Assembly: GCA_030690705.1 (NCBI GenBank)
Contig: JAUYGE010000016.1
Coordinates: 1 to 6,912, forward strand
Direction of reading: 5' to 3'
Origin: Dehalococcoidia bacterium
GTDB lineage: Bacteria; Chloroflexota; Dehalococcoidia; JAENJB01
Length of the DNA: 6,912 bases
The notes beneath the pieces are model-generated. The model saw nothing but the letters and a program-made list of their open reading frames with translations. It searched no databases and had not been told where the DNA came from. Position numbers and translations under genes: made by a program. Numbering within the stretch: the first letter of the stretch is position 1; the number at the start of each line of letters is the position of its first letter. Positions 1-6,429 of the stretch are shown here, piece by piece.

Positions 1-37
1 TTTGCCAGTAGCTGTCGTACCACCAGGGGCGTCCCAT
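1..37 (-). CDS. 5' end of an unidentified gene, cut by the left edge
   Basis: An ATG at 37..35 on the minus strand opens a frame that stays open to the window edge and reads MGRPWWYDSYWQ. It is preceded at 8 nt by AGGAAGGA (46..53), a strong Shine-Dalgarno sequence, and further upstream by candidate promoter elements and an inverted repeat. The N-terminus is rich in aromatic residues (W5, W6, Y7, Y10, W11) and does not look like a secretion signal. Only 12 codons are visible, so I do not assign a family. The separate promoter and the 150-nt gap after the last operon gene suggest it belongs to a different transcription unit. The main support is the combination of ribosome binding site, start codon and promoter; chance remains possible with so short a stretch. 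Confidence 0.5.
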   Translation of the reverse strand, partial: MGRPWWYDSYWQ

Positions 38-45
38 GCTCGAAG

Positions 46-53
46 TCCTTCCT
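46..53 (-). promoter_or_regulatory. Shine-Dalgarno sequence of the left-edge partial gene
   Basis: On the minus strand this reads AGGAAGGA and ends 8 nt before the ATG at 37..35. It is the main reason for accepting that start codon as real. Confidence 0.55.
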
Positions 54-63
54 ATTACATGGC

Positions 64-92
64 ATCGTATAGTATAGCACTGGTCGGGTCAA
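64..92 (-). promoter_or_regulatory. Candidate sigma-70-type promoter(s) for the left-edge gene
   Basis: On the minus strand TTGACC (92..87, five of six to the -35 consensus) is followed after 17 nt by TACGAT (69..64, four of six, with the key first TA and final AT). Transcription would start near position 56 and leave a leader of about 20 nt before the ATG at 37. An overlapping alternative is an extended -10 element, TGCTATACT (79..71), which needs no -35 and would start near position 64. The two are mutually exclusive or nested; sequence alone cannot choose. An inverted repeat covers much of this region, so the promoter could be under operator control. The call rests on consensus matching only. 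Confidence 0.45.
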
Positions 93-98
93 CCAGTG
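78..98. repeat. Perfect 7-bp inverted repeat, possible operator
   Basis: CACTGGT (78..84) and its exact reverse complement ACCAGTG (92..98) are separated by 7 nt; a G-T pair at 77/99 could extend the stem. As DNA it is a palindrome lying across the -35 region and spacer of the candidate promoter, a usual location for a repressor site. As RNA it could form a 7-bp hairpin 90 nt beyond the FNT stop codon, but no U-run follows on either strand, so it is not a typical intrinsic terminator. The half-sites resemble those of FadR-type GntR operators (ACTGGT/ACCAGT), but the gap is 7 nt and not 3, so I do not assign a regulator. Confidence 0.5.
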
Positions 99-187
99 TA
101 CCGGGCCGCGCCGCGAGACCTGTCTATCTGAAGCCACCAAGACCCCCGATACCTTCTACCTGCCTTGTTCCCGAGAAGTGTCACTGC

Positions 188-997
188 TCACTCTTCTGGG
201 ATGAGTTTCTTTCGTAACAAAGGCGGCCGGTTGGTGTCATGACCACCTTTCGAATACAGCCAGTAGCCAAGCGCCATGAACAGGCTTCCTGAAAGCAGGT
301 TACCAAGCGTCACCCAAAACAGGTTGTAGGCCATACCAAATAGGCTTACAGTTTCCGGGTGTTTGCCGAGAAGAGCGATGGAAAACAAGGTCATATTGGC
401 TACCGAATGTTCAAACCCACTGGCGATAAAGGCGTAGAGAGACCAGAAGATGACAATGCATTTCGCAGTGTCGTTATTCGTCCGCGCCGACATCCATAAA
501 GCAAGGCAAACGAGCCAGTTGCAAAGTATAGCTCGTGCCAAGAGCTCAATAGCTGGCGCGTTCATTTTGGCGGCGGCGACCTGGTTAAGGAAGGATGAAC
601 TGTCGCTAACCATTCCAGCGGCTCCGCCTAGGACGAAGAGAGCAGCAAGACCAGCTGACCCGATAAGATTTCCTATCCAGACGAGGGGCCAAACGGTAGC
701 AAGATTCGCCCCACTTATCGTTTTCCTAAGCCAGCCAAGCGGCATATACATGGTGTGTCCGGTGAAAAGTTCGGAGCCAGCGAAGACAACTAGAATAAGA
801 GCAATCCCGAAACTTGCTCCCATAATAAGCTTCTGATAGGCATGGTCAGCCGCCGAACCGACGATGAAGATGAGAATGATTCCGAAGCCGACATACGCTC
901 CCGCCATCATCGACCCGATGAAAAAGCCGAGCGGGTTCTGTTTCAGCAGCGTTACCTTGGTCGCGGCGACTTCTGCTAGCTTGTCGACCGTATCCAT
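188..997 (-). CDS. Formate/nitrite transporter (FNT) family channel, probably a nitrite channel (NirC/FocA-like)
   Basis: The predicted protein of 269 aa has the FNT signatures in order: NPLGFFIGSMMAGAYVGFG (21-39), the ELFTG motif (76-80) with the pore threonine T79, CNWLVCLALW (159-168) with the conserved pore asparagine N160, GFEHSVANM (194-202) with central histidine H197 beside E196, and the late GNLLSGSLF segment (232-240). FNT proteins are pentameric inner-membrane channels with six helices per protomer that pass formate, nitrite or hydrosulfide. As the last gene of a nitrate reductase operon its likely job is nitrite (or nitrous acid) movement; formate is an alternative. GAAAGG (1012..1007) lies 9 nt before the ATG at 997. 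A second ATG at 1003 overlaps the upstream stop as TGATG but is only 3 nt from that Shine-Dalgarno sequence, so 997 is preferred; the difference is two residues (MS). The open frame continues upstream to 1201, but that part overlaps the TDT gene and lacks family resemblance. Confidence 0.93.
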   Translation of the reverse strand: MDTVDKLAEVAATKVTLLKQNPLGFFIGSMMAGAYVGFGIILIFIVGSAADHAYQKLIMGASFGIALILVVFAGSELFTGHTMYMPLGWLRKTISGANLATVWPLVWIGNLIGSAGLAALFVLGGAAGMVSDSSSFLNQVAAAKMNAPAIELLARAILCNWLVCLALWMSARTNNDTAKCIVIFWSLYAFIASGFEHSVANMTLFSIALLGKHPETVSLFGMAYNLFWVTLGNLLSGSLFMALGYWLYSKGGHDTNRPPLLRKKLIPEE

Positions 998-1002
998 GGA
1001 CA

Positions 1003-2145
1003 TCAGCCTTTCTTCGATGGCAGCGCTAGGCCCAGCCTGTTGACAAGCCGACGTACCAGTCCAACAAAAGTAGCTAGCCAGGCAAAAAGGGCAGCATACA
1101 GGAAATAGCGGGGGACTGCTTGTAGGAATTCCAAGTTCATGGCCTTGGCCATCCAGAAAGTGCCAGCCGCGTACATACCTATCGGGAAGACTCCTCCCCA
1201 ATATAGAGGGTCATATCTCAGCGGGAATCGTTTGTAGACGTGCCTCCAAATGGCCAGGATGGCGAGCATCGGGATCCACCACGTCCCAGTAGCCCAGTAG
1301 AAGATGGTGAACCCTTTAAGGAAGGGAAGTATGGCCTGCAGGAAAGGAGCCGCAGAAGCATCAGCGTTTGTAATCAGGACTGCGCCGCCCAGGGTCGAGA
1401 TCGCCATAGCTCCCATATTAATCCAATAGGGAGGCGTCAGGTCGCCTGGAGAAAACTGAAAGAACGTATAACGGTAAAATATGAGGGAGATCATCCAGAT
1501 ATACAGCATGCCCCCCCAAAGCCACATGGAAAGAGCAAAGAAGTTAAACTCAAGTCGGAGGGGCTGTTGTATGTGGGGAGCTAGGGATGCGCTGAGGACT
1601 GCCACTGATTGAGTAGCGACGACGGCAAGTAACCATGCTCCTGTGATGCCCTCCGCGAGAGATGGCTTCTTCTCCTTGATAGTGAGGCCAGTGAAAATGA
1701 TGTAGGTAAGCGCTACCCAAAGACCAACAGCTACGAACCATAGCAGCATGGCCACCCGGTAGTTTCCCCAGATAGAAATGAACTGGGTGCCGAGGACGCC
1801 AGTGGCAGCAACGGCAGTGAAAAATCCTGGGCCACGAACATGATCGATCAAGTCAGCCAACAAGTCGTGGGTGTATCGCAAGAGGCGCAGCAGGGTCAGA
1901 ACCCACAGTATCACGTAGGCCGCGATGTTGAGCCATCCCAAGGATACGGCCACAACTCTCATCCCCAGCAGGTTAGCTCCGATGGAAATGATTCCGGTGG
2001 CCATGACCATGGCGAAATAGGCCGGAGGCAGGCCCTTGACGCCTTCTTTGACGGTAGCTAGAAAACCACTCATGTCTGAAGCGAAAGGCGCCCGGCGCTG
2101 TTTCGGAGCATTGGCTTCCTGGCAAGTCGGCGCATAGTCTCTCAT
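1003..2145 (-). CDS. TDT family transporter/anion channel (TehA/SLAC1-like)
   Basis: The protein of 380 aa has about ten hydrophobic segments (roughly 42-62, 68-90, 107-125, 130-152, 167-189, 199-223, 240-260, 276-300, 316-334, 343-366). This is the topology of the tellurite-resistance/dicarboxylate transporter (TDT) family, which includes bacterial TehA, yeast Mae1 and Ssu1, and plant SLAC1 anion channels. Recognisable family stretches are PAYFAMVMATGIISIG (41-56), PPYWINMGAMAIST (238-251) and FPIGMYAAGT (320-329). Substrates known in the family include sulfite, malate, chloride and nitrate. Here, between narK and an FNT gene, nitrate or nitrite passage is the best inference but is unproven. 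The first 24-40 residues are polar and not conserved-looking. The start at 2145 is only 6 nt after the narK stop. GGAGG fills that gap but stands just 1 nt from the ATG, so initiation at M25 (2073) cannot be excluded, although that ATG has no Shine-Dalgarno sequence. The stop codon meets the FNT reading frame at TGATG. Confidence 0.88.
   Translation of the reverse strand: MRDYAPTCQEANAPKQRRAPFASDMSGFLATVKEGVKGLPPAYFAMVMATGIISIGANLLGMRVVAVSLGWLNIAAYVILWVLTLLRLLRYTHDLLADLIDHVRGPGFFTAVAATGVLGTQFISIWGNYRVAMLLWFVAVGLWVALTYIIFTGLTIKEKKPSLAEGITGAWLLAVVATQSVAVLSASLAPHIQQPLRLEFNFFALSMWLWGGMLYIWMISLIFYRYTFFQFSPGDLTPPYWINMGAMAISTLGGAVLITNADASAAPFLQAILPFLKGFTIFYWATGTWWIPMLAILAIWRHVYKRFPLRYDPLYWGGVFPIGMYAAGTFWMAKAMNLEFLQAVPRYFLYAALFAWLATFVGLVRRLVNRLGLALPSKKG
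1007..1012 (-). promoter_or_regulatory. Shine-Dalgarno sequence deciding the FNT start
   Basis: GAAAGG on the minus strand lies inside the end of the TDT gene. It is 9 nt from the ATG at 997 and 3 nt from the ATG at 1003, which favours 997 as the main start. Confidence 0.5.
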
Positions 2146-2146
2146 G

Positions 2147-2151
2147 CCTCC
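2147..2151 (-). promoter_or_regulatory. Unusually close Shine-Dalgarno sequence before the TDT gene
   Basis: The six bases between the narK stop TAG and the TDT ATG are GGAGGC on the minus strand. The GGAGG core is perfect but only 1 nt from the ATG, far closer than the usual 5 to 9 nt. Either initiation here depends on ribosomes that have just terminated on narK, or the real start is further downstream. Confidence 0.5.
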
Positions 2152-3681
2152 CTATTCAGACGCGGGTGACTCCTCGATCTGGCGGATTAGGACCGGCGCC
2201 CGCGCTCGCATCATACGCCGGATGACCAGGTGCATCCAGACCAGGCAGGAGAGCCCCACAAGGGCGAAGAACATCCAGGCTGTTGTCCATACTCCGGTGG
2301 CGCTGAGCAGGTAACCGAAGAGGATAGGGCTGAAGAAGCCCCCCAAGGCTCCTATGACGCCTACAAGGCCCCCGACTACCCCAACGCTGGTAGGAAAGTA
2401 GTTCGGAATATGCTTGTAGACTGCCGCGCTTCCCATACCCATCAAGATGCCCAGAAGGAAGACCAGTGCCGTGAATATCCACTTGTTAGCCTGGAAGTAG
2501 ATGGTGGTGATGCCCCGGGCCAGGAGTTGCCCCTTCGCAACGGTGTCCCCGACCCGGACTACTGGTTCCTGGAGGAACAAGGCCGTGGGCAGAGAGAGGA
2601 ATCCCTCTTCGTTGCCACGTATCCCGAAGCGGATGCGGGCTTGGGATGCTTGGCCGTTCCCACGCTCTTGCAACACGTATCGTTCATCTCCCACACTTAT
2701 CCCTGCCTCGCTGACCGCTGTCACGGTACCAGCGCTCGCTGCCGTGATGCCCTGGCCGGGAGTCTGGATCTCCATCCGCGGAGGGAAGAGGAGAATCAGC
2801 ACGATGATGCCGGCCCCAAAGACCAGGTAGAGGACTGAACGGGCGCCCAGCCTGTCCGAGATCCAACCCCCCACGGCCCGAATCGCTCCCGATGGGAGGT
2901 TGAAGAACGTGGCCATGAACCCTGCGGAGGCCACCGACAAGGAGTACACATTCACGTAGTAGGGAACGAGCCATGCCGCTAAGGCCACAAAGCCACCGAA
3001 GGTGAAAAAGTAATAAAGGCCGAACCGCCAGACTCTGACGTCTTGAAGGGGAGCCAGGCGGTACCGGAGGCCGCGGCTCTGCGCCTGCTGTAACTTCCTG
3101 CTGTAGGTGAACAGCCAGAACAGTATGGCTGTCGCCAGCAGGGCAGCAGCATAGAACTTTGGAAGAAGCCGCCATCCTTCCGCATGGGCCCCTCCATCGG
3201 TGAGTGCCCTGAGGAGAATAGGGACCACCAAGGTGGTGACCCCCGCTCCCATGTTGCCCATGCCGAAGATGCCGAGGGCCGTGCCCTGCCGCTCCGGTGG
3301 GAACCAGAGAGAGGTGTAGGCGACCCCGACGGCGAAGGAGGCACCGGCCAGCCCGAAGCCCAGGCTGGCGAGAAAATAGTAGGAGTAAGAGTCAGCGTAG
3401 CTTATCAAGAACATGGGTACAGCGGCTGCCAGCATCACCAGGGGAAAGATGACGCGACCCCCGTACTTGTCGGTGAGTATGCCCAGGGGAAGCCGCGTGA
3501 TAGCCCCCATGAGTACGGGGATGCCTATAAGCCAGCCGACCTGCACCTTGTCCCACTCGTATATCTTGTTGACGACCAGGAAGGTGACGAGCACGCCATT
3601 CAACATCCAGGCTGCGAAGCACACTGTAAAGGCCAGTGTGTTCATGGTCAGGACTCTGTAGGCGCGACCCTGATCAGTCAT
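2152..3681 (-). CDS. narK: NarK-family nitrate/nitrite MFS transporter with an extra external domain
   Basis: The protein of 509 aa belongs to the nitrate/nitrite porter branch of the major facilitator superfamily. Visible hallmarks: LTMNTLAFTVCFAAWMLNG (11-29) entering TM1; R63 in TM2, in the TRLPLG segment; the MFS motif DKYGGR (71-76); a first nitrate-signature-like stretch GMGNMGAGVTT (140-150) in TM5; the NLPSGAIRAVGG segment (261-272) with R268 in TM8, then SDRLGAR; and the second signature, GVVGGLVGVIGALGGFFSP (434-452), in TM11. R63 and R268 correspond to the two arginines that coordinate the anion in E. coli NarK. NarK family members exchange nitrate for nitrite or co-import nitrate with protons; which applies here cannot be told. 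Residues 301-397, between TM9 and TM10, form an unusual hydrophilic insertion. The gene begins 23 nt after narI. An in-frame stop just upstream (TGA at 3690..3688) limits the start to 3681 or later. Only a weak GGTG stands 9 nt before it, so coupling to narI is likely. Confidence 0.93.
   Translation of the reverse strand: MTDQGRAYRVLTMNTLAFTVCFAAWMLNGVLVTFLVVNKIYEWDKVQVGWLIGIPVLMGAITRLPLGILTDKYGGRVIFPLVMLAAAVPMFLISYADSYSYYFLASLGFGLAGASFAVGVAYTSLWFPPERQGTALGIFGMGNMGAGVTTLVVPILLRALTDGGAHAEGWRLLPKFYAAALLATAILFWLFTYSRKLQQAQSRGLRYRLAPLQDVRVWRFGLYYFFTFGGFVALAAWLVPYYVNVYSLSVASAGFMATFFNLPSGAIRAVGGWISDRLGARSVLYLVFGAGIIVLILLFPPRMEIQTPGQGITAASAGTVTAVSEAGISVGDERYVLQERGNGQASQARIRFGIRGNEEGFLSLPTALFLQEPVVRVGDTVAKGQLLARGITTIYFQANKWIFTALVFLLGILMGMGSAAVYKHIPNYFPTSVGVVGGLVGVIGALGGFFSPILFGYLLSATGVWTTAWMFFALVGLSCLVWMHLVIRRMMRARAPVLIRQIEESPASE
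2491..2781 (-). other. Region of narK encoding a ~97-residue insertion between TM9 and TM10
   Basis: Residues 301-397 of the NarK protein are hydrophilic and rich in Gly, Val, Gln and Arg, where ordinary NarK proteins have a short loop. Counting from an inside N-terminus, this loop lies outside the cytoplasm. The pattern GTVTAVSEAGISVGDERYVL (318-337) and later EPVVRVGDTVAKGQLLARG (372-390) resembles the two halves of a barrel-sandwich hybrid (lipoyl/biotinyl-like or HlyD-like) fold, in which V-x-GD-x-V-x-KGQ-x-L-A is common. No lipoyl/biotinyl lysine motif (such as MKM) is present, so it is unlikely to carry such a cofactor. The frame is open throughout and conserved NarK sequence resumes at TM10, so it is part of the protein and not a frameshift. 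Confidence 0.7.
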
Positions 3682-3704
3682 GGCAGTTCACACCGTATGG
3701 TCGT

Positions 3705-4379
3705 TCAGCGCGCCTGGCGGCGGTACCACACCACTATCTGGGATGGCCGCCACAAATAGGAAATGGGTATGGAGAGCATGTGCACCATCCTGGTGAAGGG
3801 GAAGATCGCCAGCAGGACAAAGGAATTCGCCGTATGGACCTGCATCAGCAGTGGGAGGGAGGTCACATATTCCACCTTCGGGCTGAATGTGGCTAGAGAC
3901 CACAGATAGGGGGTCGCCGTCTGGGGGAACCAGGCGGAACCCCAGCGATAGAAGACCGCCGTGCCGATTCCGGACAGGACTTGCAGGAGAAGAGCTACTA
4001 GAAGCACTATGTCCATGGTTGACGTCACCCGGCGTATGCGCGGGCTGGTACTCCTCCGCACCAGCAAGAGGACAAGGCCCACCATCAGCAGCAACCCCAG
4101 CGCCAGGGCTGTTCCTTCCAGAATGTAGAGCCGCAGCGGTATGCGGTTGAACGCCATAACCCCTGACGGGATGAATATTCCGATGAGGTGGCCTATCAGA
4201 ATAACGATGATCCCATAATGCCAGGGCACGGAGCCCCAGAATAGCAGGCGCCCCTCGAGGAACTGAGAGGAAAGGCTGGAGAAGGTGAACTGTTTCGTGG
4301 CGTAGCGCCAGATTGAGCCCCCTATGAGAATAACCAGGGCGATATAGGGGAATATGCCGAAAAGGAAGAGGTCAATCAT
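3705..4379 (-). CDS. narI: Respiratory nitrate reductase gamma subunit (di-heme cytochrome b)
   Basis: The protein of 224 aa is close to the 225 aa of E. coli NarI. It has five hydrophobic segments, near 4-22, 52-74, 86-107, 123-144 and 180-203. Four histidines match the heme b ligands: H54 and H64 on one helix, and H182 and H200 on the last helix. Their spacings of 10 and 18 residues equal those of H56/H66 and H187/H205 in E. coli. It anchors NarGH to the membrane and oxidises quinol, passing electrons through the distal and proximal hemes to NarH. The ATG overlaps the narJ stop as ATGA (4379..4376). GAGGAGG (4394..4388) lies 8 nt upstream of it inside narJ, a strong ribosome binding site. 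Both heme sites look intact. It could equally serve a Nar-like nitrite oxidoreductase, but the context favours nitrate reduction. Confidence 0.95.
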   Translation of the reverse strand: MIDLFLFGIFPYIALVILIGGSIWRYATKQFTFSSLSSQFLEGRLLFWGSVPWHYGIIVILIGHLIGIFIPSGVMAFNRIPLRLYILEGTALALGLLLMVGLVLLLVRRSTSPRIRRVTSTMDIVLLVALLLQVLSGIGTAVFYRWGSAWFPQTATPYLWSLATFSPKVEYVTSLPLLMQVHTANSFVLLAIFPFTRMVHMLSIPISYLWRPSQIVVWYRRQAR

Positions 4380-4927
4380 ACCGGCATCCTCCTCTTGCTC
4401 ATTTCAGACAGTACTGGTCTCAGGAAGAGCCTCAGCGATCTGGCAGCCTGGTGGTAGGGGTTCCTGGTCTTCCGCAAAGCTTCCTCGACCTTCTCAAATA
4501 TGGGTAGCATACATTCCTCAAGTAGTGGGATGGCGAATCCCACGTCCCTGCCGACGCTCAGGAAACGCAGAAGGACACAGAGATGGTCCGCCAACTCCGT
4601 GTCATGAGAAAAGCCGTAGGCCAGGTAAGCCTCTTCCAGTTTGACCAGGAAAGCACTTCGCTTGGCGCCATCACCAAAGAGATGGTAGCCAACGTACAGA
4701 GTTGTCGCCGGCGTGTTATCAAAGGTGCCGGCGTAGAGTTCCTCCAATGCTCCCGTGCTCTGACTTTCAACAAAGGCGGCAAAGGACCGCATCGGCTCGG
4801 TGGCGTCGGGAAAGGACTCTTGAAGCCGGAGGGCGCACGCGGTGGCGGCCGCCGTGCGGCCCCGGTCGGGGTAGTCCATGACTTCTGCGAAAAGCCGGCA
4901 GATCTCTTTCATCTCCTCGGACAGCAT
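4376..4927 (-). CDS. narJ: Nitrate reductase assembly chaperone (delta subunit)
   Basis: The protein of 183 aa is an all-helical soluble protein of the NarJ/TorD chaperone family, shorter than E. coli NarJ (236 aa). Family-like stretches are EELYAGTFD (62-70), the YHLFGDGAKR segment (81-90), ELADHLCVLLRFLS (111-124) and the late NPYHQAARSLRLFL helix (156-169). NarJ binds the NarG N-terminus and promotes molybdenum cofactor and Fe-S insertion and attachment to NarI; it is not part of the mature enzyme. The ATG shares its A with the narH stop (TAATG at 4929..4925). A G-run (GGGGG) shortly upstream is only a poor Shine-Dalgarno sequence, so translation probably depends on narH. The shorter length relative to E. 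coli reflects a shorter C-terminus; no frameshift is seen. Confidence 0.92.
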   Translation of the reverse strand: MLSEEMKEICRLFAEVMDYPDRGRTAAATACALRLQESFPDATEPMRSFAAFVESQSTGALEELYAGTFDNTPATTLYVGYHLFGDGAKRSAFLVKLEEAYLAYGFSHDTELADHLCVLLRFLSVGRDVGFAIPLLEECMLPIFEKVEEALRKTRNPYHQAARSLRLFLRPVLSEMSKRRMPV

Positions 4928-6417
4928 TATGGCCCCCGTCTCACTGGAACGTTACTGCCGAAGCCCACTTGGGCCTTGTGGCCTATCGGGCTGGTGAGCT
5001 GTTGGATGACGTCCTCGCGCTGGTAGGGCGGAATCACAAACCGGTCGCTCCAGCGGGGTAACGAAGTCAGCCGGGCGATCTCCCGGGCCTCTTCGGGAGT
5101 GCATCCCAACTCGCTCATGGCGCTGGTCGCTCGCTGATCACTGATATCGCCGACAGATGCGGCTCGCATGTAGGTCCTGACGGCCCACAGTTTCTTGATG
5201 GCTGTCTTGATGATCTCCTCATTGCCACAGGAGAAAAGGCGTGCCATATACCGGATCGGTATGCGGCTGTCTTCGAGAGAGCTGAAGAACTCCCCGTCGG
5301 TGAGGTCGTACTTGCCCCGCTTGCTTGAGGCAGCGATAGGTAGCAACGGCGGCACATAGAAGAGCGTTGGCAGCGTGCGGAATTCGGCATGCAATGGCAA
5401 AGCCAGAGCCCACTCCTTAACGAACCGGTAGACTGGCGATTTCTTCGCCGCACCAATCCATTCGTCATTTATACCATTCATCCTCGCCGCAGCGATGACG
5501 GTCGGGTCTTTGGGATCCAAGATGAGGCTGCGCTGTGCTGCCACCATCTCGGTCTCCGGAGACTTAGCTACCTCTTCAATGCGCTCGGCATCGTACAGGA
5601 GGACTCCCAGGTAGCGGATCCGGCCGACGCAGGAGTGAAAACAGGCTGGCGCCTGTCCTGTCTCCATTCGGGGATAGCACAGAATGCACTTCTCCGATTT
5701 GCCTGCCATCCAGTTATAGTAGACCTTCTTGTAAGGACAACCACTGACGCAGAAACGCCAGCCCCGGCACTTATCCTGGTTGACCAGCACGATACCGTCT
5801 TCGGCTCGCTTGTAGATGGCAGCCGATGGACAGGCGGCCAGACACCCCGGATTCAGACAGTGGTTGCAGATGCGCGGAATGTAGAAGAAGACAAGCTGTT
5901 CCAGCCGGAAAAGGGCGGCCCGTTCGGCATCGCTCAGGTCAGCGAGGTTTGGGTCATTCCGGGCGTAGACAGGTGAGCCGCCAAGGTCATCGTCCCAGTT
6001 TGGGCCCGCCTCTATGTCCATAAATTTGCCGGTAACCTTGGAAATAGGTCGCGCCGTAGGCTGCTCGCTGCTTGGCGGAGCGTTGAAGAGGTGCTCGTAG
6101 GTGTAGGTCCACGGCTCATAGTAGTCATCCATAATAGGTAGATTGGGGTTGAAGAAGAGGTTGGAGAGTACCCCAAGCCGGCGGCCGAGCCTGAGTTTCA
6201 GGGATTTCCCCTTCACCTCCCAGCCGCCCTGATACTTCGTCTGGTCTTCCCACTGAGTGGGGTAACCCGTCCCCGGTTTGGTCTCGACATTATTCAACCA
6301 CATATACTCGGCGCCTTCCCGGGATGTCCACAGGTTCTTGCAGGCGATGCTGCAAGTGTGGCAGCCGATACACTTGTCCAGATGAAAAACCGTAGCTACT
6401 TGTGCCCGAACATCCAT
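4927..6417 (-). CDS. narH: Respiratory nitrate reductase beta subunit (Fe-S protein)
   Basis: The protein of 496 aa is similar in size to E. coli NarH (512 aa). It carries four ferredoxin-like clusters of ligands: C16, C19, C22, C26; C184, C187, C192, C196; C217, W220, C223, C227; and C244, C247, C259, C263. The third group has Trp in place of its second Cys (DKCRGWRFC), the known signature of the [3Fe-4S] cluster in NarH. All positions agree with E. coli numbering as I recall it. NarH relays electrons from the NarI hemes to NarG. The start is supported by AGGAG (6428..6424), 6 nt before the ATG. The gap from narG is 12 nt, and the narG stop TAA is followed directly by an in-frame TAG that overlaps this ribosome binding site. 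The C-terminus overlaps narJ by one base. Nitrite oxidoreductase beta subunits share the same ligands, so direction of catalysis is not proven. Confidence 0.97.
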   Translation of the reverse strand: MDVRAQVATVFHLDKCIGCHTCSIACKNLWTSREGAEYMWLNNVETKPGTGYPTQWEDQTKYQGGWEVKGKSLKLRLGRRLGVLSNLFFNPNLPIMDDYYEPWTYTYEHLFNAPPSSEQPTARPISKVTGKFMDIEAGPNWDDDLGGSPVYARNDPNLADLSDAERAALFRLEQLVFFYIPRICNHCLNPGCLAACPSAAIYKRAEDGIVLVNQDKCRGWRFCVSGCPYKKVYYNWMAGKSEKCILCYPRMETGQAPACFHSCVGRIRYLGVLLYDAERIEEVAKSPETEMVAAQRSLILDPKDPTVIAAARMNGINDEWIGAAKKSPVYRFVKEWALALPLHAEFRTLPTLFYVPPLLPIAASSKRGKYDLTDGEFFSSLEDSRIPIRYMARLFSCGNEEIIKTAIKKLWAVRTYMRAASVGDISDQRATSAMSELGCTPEEAREIARLTSLPRWSDRFVIPPYQREDVIQQLTSPIGHKAQVGFGSNVPVRRGP

Positions 6418-6429
6418 TTCTTTCTCCTA

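Noticed and set aside
77..99. The hairpin as a rho-independent terminator of the nar operon
   Set aside because: The stem is only 7 bp and is followed on the minus strand by CTATACTATACG, not a U-run. An operator role fits better.
170..200. Imperfect hairpin around the FNT stop codon
   Set aside because: The stem has a mismatch and a wobble pair, an 8-nt loop and no U-tract; it is not convincing as a terminator.
2..217. Plus-strand open frame across the left intergenic region
   Set aside because: It runs against the minus-strand promoter, ribosome binding site and start codon and enters the end of the FNT gene. No ribosome binding site can be seen and the product is proline-rich without motif.
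998..1201. Upstream extension of the FNT reading frame
   Set aside because: It lies entirely within the end of the TDT gene in another frame, its translation is unlike FNT N-termini, and a ribosome binding site precedes the ATGs at 1003 and 997.
2230..2838. Long open frame on the plus strand opposite narK
   Set aside because: It is antisense to a clear NarK gene, its translation is polar and low in complexity, and no promoter or ribosome binding site was evident. The GC-rich sense codons explain the openness.
2152..3681. Higher GC in narK than in neighbours as a sign of horizontal transfer
   Set aside because: A few hand-counted 60-base blocks in narK are GC-rich (42-44 of 60), but others are not (33-36), and blocks in neighbouring genes vary from 25 to 35. 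The sample is too small and the gene is tightly fitted into the operon.
3184..3759. Plus-strand open frame opposite the start of narK
   Set aside because: It is rich in Gly, Glu, His and Asp with no hydrophobic core and spans the narK start and the narI-narK junction, so it is a shadow of the real genes.
5389..5976. Plus-strand open frame opposite narH
   Set aside because: It overlaps narH codons for three Fe-S ligand groups, and its translation shows no domain-like pattern.
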